A stretch of 9,976 nt of DNA, taken from DATMXS01 sp050260275 (lineage in GTDB: Bacteria > Acidobacteriota > Terriglobia > Bryobacterales > Bryobacteraceae). The notes beneath the pieces were generated by a model. That model was not told the DNA's origin. It made no database searches and was given only the letters and a program-made list of their open reading frames with translations. Each line of letters starts with the position of its first letter. The first letter of the stretch is position 1. Location of the stretch: contig JBLNBX010000060.1 of assembly GCA_050260275.1 (NCBI GenBank), forward strand, positions 1-9,976. Reading direction: 5' to 3'. Below, in pieces: positions 1 through 5,355 of this stretch. Both the position numbers and the translations under genes were made by a program.

Positions 1-287
1 GTGGGGCGTGACTCCCTCTCCCCGCTCGCGGGGAGAGGGTTGGGGTGAGGGGCGGATGCTTGCTCAGCGCCGTGTGGCTGGCCCCGTTCTTCCGCCCGCT
101 TGCGGGGAGCAGGAGACGAGAAGCGCGGGATGAACGGGGCCTGCGGCGCCTCGGCGAAGCCCTTGCCGCGACGCTGCGTGTCCGGCGTGCCGGCGCGCGT
201 CTCGGGCGGCGGCGCGGGCGGCTTGCCCGACTTGCCGCGCGAGGAGCGCGGACGCGGGGTGGTGTCGGGATTCGGCTTGCGGGGCAT
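1..287 (-). CDS. N-terminal part of an unidentified Pro/Arg-rich protein (runs off left edge)
   Basis: An open frame on the minus strand starts with ATG at 287-285 and has no stop through the left edge, giving at least 95 codons. It begins MPRKPNPDTTPRPRSS and continues as a Pro/Arg/Lys-rich, probably disordered and basic segment. The last visible part, encoded by the hairpin repeat at 14-62, reads PHPNPLPASGERE. I recognise no domain. Basic low-complexity N-termini of this kind occur on rhizobial RNA-modifying enzymes such as RluB-type pseudouridine synthases, but that identity is only a guess. The gene would be divergent from the methyltransferase at 425. It is also possible that this is a non-coding high-GC open frame, since no folded domain is visible. 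Confidence 0.5.
   Translation of the reverse strand, partial: MPRKPNPDTTPRPRSSRGKSGKPPAPPPETRAGTPDTQRRGKGFAEAPQAPFIPRFSSPAPRKRAEERGQPHGAEQASAPHPNPLPASGERESRP
14..62. repeat. Dispersed hairpin repeat, copy 1
   Basis: A perfect 12-bp inverted repeat, CCCTCTCCCCGC (14-25) and GCGGGGAGAGGG (28-39), is followed by TTGGGGTGAGGGGCGGATGC. The half from 31 to 62 matches 3671-3702 with 3 mismatches in 32 bases, in the same orientation. This is the REP-like palindromic repeat scattered through many alphaproteobacterial genomes. In this copy it lies inside an open reading frame on the minus strand. Confidence 0.85.
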
Positions 288-424
288 AGGGGGAATATGG
301 CGGGGGACGGGGTGTGGGGCAACCACAGGAGAGCGTTGCCCGCTCGCATCTCCGACGCACGAATCGCATTACGATCCAACTGCAATATAGATTTGCGTTC
401 TCTTTTTGTACTATAGGATTGGGC
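288..424. promoter_or_regulatory. Divergent intergenic region upstream of the methyltransferase gene
   Basis: These 137 bases separate the minus-strand gene starting at 287 from the methyltransferase start at 425. The right half (about 361-420) is visibly AT-richer than its surroundings and probably carries the methyltransferase promoter, with a possible -10-like TACTAT at 409-414. No -35 with correct spacing could be matched. TATAG (386-390) and CTATA (411-415) form a short, weak dyad. Confidence 0.3.
415..418 (+). promoter_or_regulatory. Shine-Dalgarno-like AGGA for the methyltransferase
   Basis: AGGA lies 6 bases before the ATG at 425. This supports 425 over any upstream in-frame start. 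The protein from 425 begins MRVGALFAGIGG, which puts methyltransferase motif I at the usual place at the very N-terminus. Confidence 0.5.
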
Positions 425-1642
425 ATGCGGGTCGGGGCACTCTTCGCTGGAATCGGTGGGCTGGAACTTGGTTTGCACCAGGCCGGGCATCAAACTGCCT
501 TCACTTGTGAAGTGTGGGAGCCGGCGATCGCAGTTCTCAAGGCGCGGTTTGGCGTGCGGAATCGGCCCGATGTACGCACCCTCCGCTCTTTGCCCAAGGA
601 TGTCGATCTCCTGACTGCCGGCTTTCCCTGCCAAGACCTGTCTCAAGCGGGACTGACGGCAGGGATCAGCGGAAAGAGATCTGGTCTCGTCGACCACGTG
701 TTTCGCTTGCTAGATCGGCGACGGGTGCCGGTCGTCGTTCTGGAAAATGTCTCCTTCATGCTGCAGCTCGATCGAGGTGCAGCAATGGACAGTTTGGCGC
801 GCGCCTTTGAAGAGCGTGGCTATCGTTGGGCATATCGAACCGTAAACTCTTTGGCCTTCTTACCGCAGCGCCGAGAACGCGTGTTTTTTGTCGCCAGCGC
901 GTGCGACCTGGAGCCGGAGAAGGTATTGTTTTCGGACGAGGCCCATGCTTCCCAGCCGACAACTGACCTCAAGCGTAGGGCTCACGGCTTCTATTGGACC
1001 GAGGGTGTGCGGGGACTTGGATGGGCGCCGGACTCTGTACCAACGCTCAAGAATGGATCGACGGTTGGTATACCCTCTCCGCCCGCGATTCTCTTGCCCT
1101 CGGGCGACATCATCAAACCCGACATTAGGGACGCAGAACGCCTGCAAGGATTTCCGGAGGATTGGACAAAGCCGGCAGAGGCGGTGGCACGGAGCAGCTT
1201 ACGTTGGTCGCTGGTGGGAAATGCTGTGACGGTGCCCGTTGCGGCATGGTTGGGGCGGCGCTTGGCCGAGCCCGGGTTCTACTTCGGAGACCTGGATGTG
1301 CCATGGCCGACCGCAGCCGCGTGGCCGAAGGCTGCACGCTACGATGGCGAACGTAGGATCGCGGTCAAGATCGGGACCTTTCCGGTTTGGGCGAAAAGGC
1401 AACCACTGCACAAATTCCTGAAGCACGAGGGGGTGTCCCTTTCGGCCCGGGCAACCGCTGGCTTTTTATCGAGGACGGAAACGTCGTCCCTCCGCTTCCC
1501 GGCGGGATTTCTGGATGCTGTGCGTAAGCATCTTCGTGCTGTGGAAAAAACCGACCGCGAGCCGACGAGCCGATCTTCTTCTCCTCGAGGCAAGAGGTTA
1601 GGTTGGCGCTCAGCTCAGTTGGATCTCCTTGCTGTCGACTAA
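425..1642 (+). CDS. dcm: DNA (cytosine-5-)-methyltransferase, Dcm-type
   Basis: A 405-residue C5-cytosine methyltransferase that transfers a methyl group from S-adenosylmethionine to cytosine in a target DNA sequence. The motifs appear in family order: motif I FAGIGG (residues 7-12), motif IV GFPCQ with catalytic Cys69, motif VI ENV (107-109), motif VIII QRRERVFF (148-155), a target-recognition stretch of about 75 residues, motif IX RDAERLQGFPEDW (235-247) and motif X VGNAV (264-268). About 120 residues follow motif X and resemble the C-terminal extension seen in some bacterial members (ATAGFLSR...LRFPAGF); their role is not clear. The sequence specificity cannot be read from the protein. Vsr follows directly and a candidate nuclease gene is convergent, so this is probably the modification enzyme of a type II system rather than an orphan. 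Its GC content is moderately below that of the flanks, suggesting horizontal transfer. Confidence 0.95.
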   Translation: MRVGALFAGIGGLELGLHQAGHQTAFTCEVWEPAIAVLKARFGVRNRPDVRTLRSLPKDVDLLTAGFPCQDLSQAGLTAGISGKRSGLVDHVFRLLDRRRVPVVVLENVSFMLQLDRGAAMDSLARAFEERGYRWAYRTVNSLAFLPQRRERVFFVASACDLEPEKVLFSDEAHASQPTTDLKRRAHGFYWTEGVRGLGWAPDSVPTLKNGSTVGIPSPPAILLPSGDIIKPDIRDAERLQGFPEDWTKPAEAVARSSLRWSLVGNAVTVPVAAWLGRRLAEPGFYFGDLDVPWPTAAAWPKAARYDGERRIAVKIGTFPVWAKRQPLHKFLKHEGVSLSARATAGFLSRTETSSLRFPAGFLDAVRKHLRAVEKTDREPTSRSSSPRGKRLGWRSAQLDLLAVD

Positions 1643-1643
1643 A

Positions 1644-2069
1644 GTGGCTGCGCGCCGGACGCTCGTTTCAGATCCCGAACGCCGACAGTTGATGCGGCGC
1701 GTGCGCCAGCGCGGTACGCCGGCGGAGTTGGCCGTCGCAAAACTTTGCCGTGAACTGGGTCTGGCGTATCGCTGTAACGTCAGGTCTTTGCCCGGTTCTC
1801 CGGATCTGGCCAACAAGAAGGGCCGTTGGGCAATCTTCGTTCACGGATGCTTTTGGCATCAACATGAAGGCTGCCCGAAGGCGACGATGCCCAAGCGCAA
1901 TGCGAAGTTTTGGAGGGAAAAGTTCGTCGGCAATCGGGCGCGGGACGCGCGGAAGATAGCGCAGCTGTGCTCACTCGGTTACCAGGTTCTGGTTGTCTGG
2001 CAGTGTCAGGCAGAGGACCGTCAAGCGCTCCGGCGACGCCTTCAAAGCTGGGCAAACCGCGTCGCGTAA
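1644..2069 (+). CDS. vsr: Very short patch repair endonuclease Vsr
   Basis: Vsr nicks next to T:G mismatches that arise when 5-methylcytosine deaminates, so that the original C:G pair is restored. From GTG 1644 the protein has 141 residues, normal for the family. It shows the N-terminal pattern RRQLMRRVRQRGTPAELAV, the catalytic aspartate in GSPDLA (Asp54), and HGCFWHQHEGC followed later by VVWQC. By analogy with E. coli Vsr, Cys69, His74, Cys77 and Cys121 would bind structural zinc and His72 is the active-site histidine. GTG 1644 lies just after the methyltransferase TAA (1640-1642), suggesting coupled translation. An in-frame TTG at 1629 would give 146 residues and a 14-base overlap; neither start has a clear ribosome site. 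The 3' end overlaps the convergent gene by 28 bases. Confidence 0.93.
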   Translation: MAARRTLVSDPERRQLMRRVRQRGTPAELAVAKLCRELGLAYRCNVRSLPGSPDLANKKGRWAIFVHGCFWHQHEGCPKATMPKRNAKFWREKFVGNRARDARKIAQLCSLGYQVLVVWQCQAEDRQALRRRLQSWANRVA

Positions 2070-2893
2070 ATCCCTTTCAGGCGATCGATCATTGCCGCGT
2101 AATGATAAGTGTCTTGGGGTTGCGGGGCGGGGCTTCTGGAATGCAGCTTGACCGCTGATCCATCATTCTCGCATTCGACTACAATGATCGCGAGCGCATC
2201 GTACCCTGGTATTCCGGTTTTGGAGCGACGCGGTAGTTGCCGGACTTTGTCGAGGGTAATTTCAACTGACTTCGGTTGGTCGTGGCTACTCCACACCGGG
2301 CGAGACGCTCGATTTTCCTTGTTGAGGTCAGGACTGAGAAACCTTTCAGCGATATTGACCATTACGATGCCCCCGGCAATTGCCGAGTCATATGCGCCAT
2401 GGACGGTGGCGTGACTTGAATTCAGCTCATCGTACAAACGAGGTAGAGCACGTTGATGAGCCGTCATGCATGCTTTCGCCTCGAGGGCGACAAGAACGCT
2501 ACCCACCTGCGCCTCTCGAAATTCCGGTAGAGCCCGGAGCTCCGCACGCTCCCTTTTGGAGAGCTCGATCGAGTAGTGATCCGCGAGTGTCGCCAAGGTT
2601 CTTGCCCCCTGCGCAATGGCGGTCGCTGGTTGGCAGACGACTAGATCGAGGTCTTTCTTTCGATCGTGTTGGAAATCCCTTATTTCCACATTAATCCCGA
2701 ATGCGACGCTGCCTGCCGCCGCGTGCTCTCGAAGCAACCGGGAGGTGCGCAATAGATCGAAGGTTATTGCCCAGCAAGCCACCTTCGAGTGGCGGTCGCT
2801 TCTGCTATGATAATTCCATGTATTACCATGTCGATCGACGATTGCCGGCTTGCTGAGCGCGCGAGCTAAAATTTCGGGGCCAAGAACAGTCAT
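2042..2893 (-). CDS. Candidate restriction endonuclease of the Dcm-Vsr module (D...ExK signature)
   Basis: A 283-residue protein with ATG at 2893-2891 and TGA at 2044-2042. I do not recognise a named family. KKDLDLVVCQP (residues 79-89) puts aspartates at 81 and 83, and a hydrophobic strand leads into LEAKACMTAH (137-146) with Glu138-x-Lys140. Together these fit the D...(D/E)xK arrangement of PD-(D/E)xK nucleases. The segment after it (RALPRLYDELNSSHATVHGA) and the C-terminal KVRQLPRRSKTGIPGYDALAIIVVE look like conserved structured parts. There is no signal peptide or membrane segment, so it is cytoplasmic. Its position beside a C5 methyltransferase and Vsr is the main argument for a restriction role. 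It has the lowest GC content in the window (2641-2700 is 42% G+C), which points to recent acquisition. Alternatives are another DNA-processing nuclease or an unrelated cargo gene. Confidence 0.7.
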   Translation of the reverse strand: MTVLGPEILARALSKPAIVDRHGNTWNYHSRSDRHSKVACWAITFDLLRTSRLLREHAAAGSVAFGINVEIRDFQHDRKKDLDLVVCQPATAIAQGARTLATLADHYSIELSKRERAELRALPEFREAQVGSVLVALEAKACMTAHQRALPRLYDELNSSHATVHGAYDSAIAGGIVMVNIAERFLSPDLNKENRASRPVWSSHDQPKSVEITLDKVRQLPRRSKTGIPGYDALAIIVVECENDGSAVKLHSRSPAPQPQDTYHYAAMIDRLKGIYATRFAQL

Positions 2894-2976
2894 GGTCGAC
2901 CCATTACCTTGAGTCCGGCGGAATTGGTACCCTGATTGCCGAAGCCGTTGGTCCTTCGAGTTCGAGGCTGAGTTGG

Positions 2977-2995
2977 CACGCCTGATGGCGGCGTG
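2977..2995 (-). terminator. Weak hairpin downstream of the GFA-family gene
   Basis: CACGCC (2977-2982) and GGCGTG (2990-2995) can pair around a 7-base loop, shortly after the stop of the minus-strand gene ending at 3006. There is no T-run, so this is at best a weak or factor-assisted terminator. Confidence 0.2.
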
Positions 2996-3005
2996 ACGAG
3001 CGACC

Positions 3006-3416
3006 TCACCCCTGCTTGGCCACGCGCTTCATGGCCGGGTCGGTTGGTGGGGTGACCCATTCGTGCCGCGTCTCCTCCCACACCGAGAGCGCGGGTGCGG
3101 GGAAGGCCGGGTCGGCGAAGGTGCCGATGGCGATGGCGACGAAGCCGGGGAAACCCTCGCCCTCCCAGTACACGGTCGAGCCGCACACGGGGCAGAAGTG
3201 GAACGTGAGCTTGTTGCCGCTTTCGGCCGTGCGCGTGTAGGCGGTGGACGTGCCGCTGATCGCGACGCGCTCGCGCGGGTAGCGCGCCTGGTTCGACAGC
3301 ACCGCGCCGGTGCGGCGCTGGCACTCGATGCAGTGGCACATGGAGATGCGCACCGGCTCGCCCTCGACGGTGAGGCTCAACTGTCCGCAGTTGCAGGCGG
3401 CGCGGCGGGTGGTCAT
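3006..3416 (-). CDS. GFA family protein (CENP-V/GFA zinc-binding domain)
   Basis: A 136-residue protein covering one whole GFA/CENP-V domain, the fold named after glutathione-dependent formaldehyde-activating enzyme. Zinc-binding cysteines occur in the expected spacing: ACNCGQ (Cys8, Cys10), MCHCIECQRRTG (Cys27, Cys29, Cys32) and FCPVCGS (Cys75, Cys78). Proteins of this family are widespread in alphaproteobacteria and most have no demonstrated substrate. The original claim of glutathione-formaldehyde activation does not hold for most members, so only the fold is assigned. The start at ATG 3416 has a GGAG a few bases upstream and puts the first cysteine pair at the usual position. Its GC-rich composition matches the chromosome rather than the neighbouring restriction-modification block. 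No co-transcribed partner is seen. Confidence 0.9.
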   Translation of the reverse strand: MTTRRAACNCGQLSLTVEGEPVRISMCHCIECQRRTGAVLSNQARYPRERVAISGTSTAYTRTAESGNKLTFHFCPVCGSTVYWEGEGFPGFVAIAIGTFADPAFPAPALSVWEETRHEWVTPPTDPAMKRVAKQG

Positions 3417-3639
3417 GGGATGGCTCCGCGGGTGTGCGTGGGGCGGGCACTCTAGTGAGATGCGGGCGGCAGGACAATCGGGTCAGTCGGGGGAGGCGAA
3501 TTCGACGAGGAGGGTGTCGGGGTGAGGCGTGGTCTATCGCGCGCGGCCGCTGATGCAAGGTCATCGTCGAGGTCGACGGTGGAACACACAGCACACAAGT
3601 GGAAGTCGCCGATTGCCGCCTGGCGATGCAGCTATCATC

Positions 3640-3702
3640 CCCTCTCCCCGTCGCGCTCGATAGCGCGATCGGGAGAGGGTTAGGGTGAGGGGCAGATGCC
3701 TG
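3640..3702. repeat. Dispersed hairpin repeat, copy 2
   Basis: Outer arms CCCTCTCCC (3640-3648) and GGGAGAGGG (3671-3679) enclose an inner dyad TCGCGCT (3651-3657) and AGCGCGA (3662-3668), and TTAGGGTGAGGGGCAGATGC follows. The right half matches copy 1 with 3 mismatches in 32 bases in the same orientation, while the centre differs. The ATG of the DUF559 remnant (3696) lies within its right edge. Apart from this copy, the intergenic stretch 3417-3639 shows nothing I can identify. Confidence 0.85.
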
Positions 3703-3932
3703 GCGGGACCGATAGAGTGCGCGGCGCACAACCCTGGCGAACCAACCGCGCTCGGGCGCTTCGCTCGCAGCATGTCTCGGCTGAGGAGAAGCTGTGGTCC
3801 GAGCAGCGCGATCGACCCCTCGGTGGCTTCAAGTTCGTCCGCCAGGCGCCCGTTGGCCCCTACTTCGCGGACTTCCTCTCCCGTCGCGCTACGTCAGCGC
3901 ATAGCGCATGCGGCCGAATCGGGTCGCGGTGA
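3696..3932 (+). pseudogene. N-terminal remnant of a DUF559 endonuclease-like protein
   Basis: The open frame encodes 78 residues. Residues of the form RARALRSQHVSAEEKLW and LGGFKFVRQAPVGPYFADF are the recognisable beginning of DUF559 proteins, which belong to the Vsr-like group of PD-(D/E)xK nucleases and are usually about 110-140 residues long. The match stops after the first strand of the fold near position 3880. The rest (RRATSAHSACGRIGSR) is unrelated and runs antisense into the end of the next gene. The part that should hold the ExD/K catalytic residues is missing, so the remnant cannot be an active nuclease. The break lies within a few bases of the stop codon (3889) of the convergent small gene, which suggests a deletion or insertion junction there. 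Confidence 0.75.
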
Positions 3933-4188
3933 TGCGGTGGGCGTCGCGCATCGGGCGGGATTCGTCGTTGTCGGTGTGCTCGGGCCGCTTGCGCCACGTG
4001 ATGCGCACCCAGCAACGCTCCTGCAGCTCGTTGATGGCCGCGCTCAGAGTGCGGTCGTCGAGGCGCGCCTCCTGCCTGAGCGGACCCATGCGCATGCTGC
4101 GTCCGCGGCGGTCGAGGATGGCGTAGACGTAGATGGCCGTGGTCGACAGCGGCGGGGCTTTCCAGTCGTCGGCGTCGTCGTGCTGCAT
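3889..4188 (-). CDS. Small winged-helix-like (MarR-like) putative DNA-binding protein
   Basis: A 99-residue protein with ATG at 4188-4186 and TAG at 3891-3889. Residues about 14-66 (LSTTAIYVYAILDRRGRSMR, then LRQEARLDDRTLSAAINELQ and a basic RITWRKRP wing) have the pattern of a winged helix-turn-helix, with LDDRTLSAAINEL as the likely recognition helix. The C-terminal part is polar and basic. There are no membrane segments or signal peptide. I do not recognise a named family. A 12-bp inverted repeat lies just upstream of its start and could be an operator bound by this protein or a 5' leader hairpin. It stands alone, with the DUF559 remnant convergent on its 3' side. Confidence 0.6.
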   Translation of the reverse strand: MQHDDADDWKAPPLSTTAIYVYAILDRRGRSMRMGPLRQEARLDDRTLSAAINELQERCWVRITWRKRPEHTDNDESRPMRDAHRITATRFGRMRYALT

Positions 4189-4191
4189 GCG

Positions 4192-4245
4192 TCGAGCCTA
4201 CGAGCCGGCGCGCCCGCGGGGACAAGTTTCGGCTCGTAGGCCCGA
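4192..4245. promoter_or_regulatory. Inverted repeat upstream of the winged-helix gene (operator or leader hairpin)
   Basis: GCCTACGAGCCG (4196-4207) and CGGCTCGTAGGC (4230-4241) are a perfect 12-bp inverted repeat with a 22-base spacer. One mismatch followed by three more pairs extends the outer stem to 4192 and 4245. It ends about 4 bases before the ATG of the minus-strand gene. It could be a repressor operator, possibly autoregulatory, or a hairpin in the mRNA leader that controls ribosome access. No T-run follows, so a terminator is less likely. Confidence 0.55.
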
Positions 4246-4749
4246 GTGCGGCAGGGGAGAGGCGCCTCCAGAAAAAAGTTATCCACGGGTAGCGGGGCTG
4301 GTGAGAGGATCGCCCCGTCCCGGCTCGGGATGCGGCTGCCTGCAGCGCTGCATTCCGCTAATGAGCCGGGAGCCGCCGTCCGACCGTCTTGCCAGGTCGG
4401 CTGCCAGACCAGCAGAGCGCTTGCGCGGGGCCCGGAGGCGGAGAGCCAGGGCGTTGGAGCCCATCAAAGAGCGCAAAAGGTCAGCAGGGCTCGCAAACGC
4501 CCGGCTCCTCTTGCCAGCCAAGCCTCGAGCGGAGACGCTGCGGGGATCGTGCCGCTGGCGCTGTCGCGGAGCAGGCGGCCGGAGGTCGCGGGGCGCGGAA
4601 AGCACGCCGGGCGGCAGAAGGTTGCGGCGCGCGCTTGCGGTCACTTGCCCGCCGCGGCAATCCCGTCCATGTAGGCGCAACGCGACGAGCCGCGCGTTGA
4701 GAGGATGCGGCGATCACCGGCGAGGACGGGCGAGGACGGGGGAAATGGC
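4246..4749. other. About 500 bases without a credible gene
   Basis: Several open frames cross this stretch on both strands, but their products are Arg/Ala/Pro/Ser-rich and show no recognisable domain, as expected from chance open frames in high-GC DNA. No tRNA, RNase P RNA, tmRNA or SRP RNA signature was seen. Visible items are a nested palindrome (4318-4371), a single DnaA-box-like TTATCCACG (4279-4287) and a tandem pair of CGAGGACGGG (4721-4740). The promoter of the downstream gene pair should lie near its right end. Confidence 0.5.
4318..4371. repeat. Nested palindrome
   Basis: TCCCGGCTC (4318-4326) pairs with GAGCCGGGA (4363-4371). Inside it GCGG (4332-4335) can pair with CCGC (4355-4358), and inside that lies the 12-base perfect palindrome TGCAGCGCTGCA (4341-4352). 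The parts nest around nearly the same centre and could form one long imperfect hairpin. Its function is unknown. Confidence 0.45.
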
Positions 4750-5355
4750 ATGCAGGCGCGCTGGCCTGGTGCAATCGGCGTGAGGCAGCGTCGCGCGGCA
4801 GGTTCCGCGCGCGCCTGCGCCGGCGCCGGAGATCATGGCCGGTGGACGCGGAATCGCGGCGCGATAGCGGGCCGGCGCGCTCCGGGATGTGCGCTGGCGC
4901 GCGTTGGCGCGGCGGCATCGCTGCTGGGGCTCCTCGCTTGCGGAGGACTTGCTCAAATTGCTCCCGCCCGCGCGCAAGGTCCGGACTGCACCAGGATGCA
5001 GTTCGAGGCCGTGGTCAGCGAGGCGGCTGCGGCGTTGCGCGATCTCAATGCGCAGAACCGGCCCGCATTCCAGTCCAAGCTGCGCGCGCTCAAGGACAAG
5101 CGCGGCTGGAGCAACGACCAGTTCCTGAGAGAAGCGGCGCCGCTGGTGCAGGACGCCAAGGCCGATGAGTATGATCGCGAGTCGGCCGACTATCTGGCCA
5201 AGATCGAGAGCATGGGCGCGGAAGGGGCCGCGGCGCGCGAGCCCGACTGCTCGCATCTCACCGAGCTCAGGTCGCACATGCAGGCGCTGGTGGCGAGCCA
5301 GAAGGCGAAGTGGCAGTACCTCTTCAGCAAGCTCGATCAGGAGCTGGCGAAGTGA
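4750..5355 (+). CDS. Predicted exported protein of unknown function
   Basis: From ATG 4750 the protein has 201 residues. A hydrophobic stretch (about residues 52-70, VGAAASLLGLLACGGLAQIA) ending in APARAQ looks like a Sec signal peptide with cleavage after ARA or AQ. The mature part is about 125 residues, hydrophilic and mostly helical, with two similarly placed motifs, GPDC (Cys80) and EPDC (Cys167), that could form a disulfide in the periplasm. I recognise no named domain. The start is doubtful: about 50 Arg/Ala/Gly-rich residues precede the signal peptide, which is unusually long. ATG 4750 has GGGGGA upstream, and alternatives are ATG 4705 and GTG 4780. The stop overlaps the start of the MFS gene by one base, so the two are probably co-transcribed. 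Confidence 0.7.
   Translation: MQARWPGAIGVRQRRAAGSARACAGAGDHGRWTRNRGAIAGRRAPGCALARVGAAASLLGLLACGGLAQIAPARAQGPDCTRMQFEAVVSEAAAALRDLNAQNRPAFQSKLRALKDKRGWSNDQFLREAAPLVQDAKADEYDRESADYLAKIESMGAEGAAAREPDCSHLTELRSHMQALVASQKAKWQYLFSKLDQELAK

Larger units (their letters stand above)
300..2995. other. Probable horizontally acquired restriction-modification island
   Basis: The methyltransferase, vsr and candidate nuclease genes form one block whose base composition (counted lines: 62% at 601-660, 50% at 2161-2220, 42% at 2641-2700) falls well below the flanks (80% at 5941-6000). The edges are approximate: the drop begins in the upstream intergenic region and ends before the GFA gene. No integrase, transposase or target-site duplication was found. 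The only flanking repeats are the two direct copies of the dispersed hairpin repeat at 14-62 and 3640-3702. Confidence 0.6.

Noticed and set aside
386..415. TATAG and CTATA dyad upstream of the methyltransferase
   Set aside because: Five-base arms with a 20-base spacer are expected by chance, and no controller-protein gene is present.
2890..3729. Open frame of 279 codons on the minus strand
   Set aside because: It shadows the GFA gene in another frame and crosses the hairpin repeat; its composition is Arg/Pro/His-rich and not protein-like.
4279..4287. DnaA-box-like TTATCCACG next to a short A-run
   Set aside because: It is a single site, differs from the consensus in the last base, and has no cluster of further boxes or AT-rich unwinding region nearby, so it is not evidence of an origin.
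4721..4740. Tandem pair of CGAGGACGGG
   Set aside because: Only two short units in GC-rich DNA just upstream of a gene; chance or slippage explains it.
4246..4749. Possible structural RNA gene (RNase P, tmRNA, SRP RNA)
   Set aside because: The conserved core sequences of these RNAs were looked for and not found on either strand.
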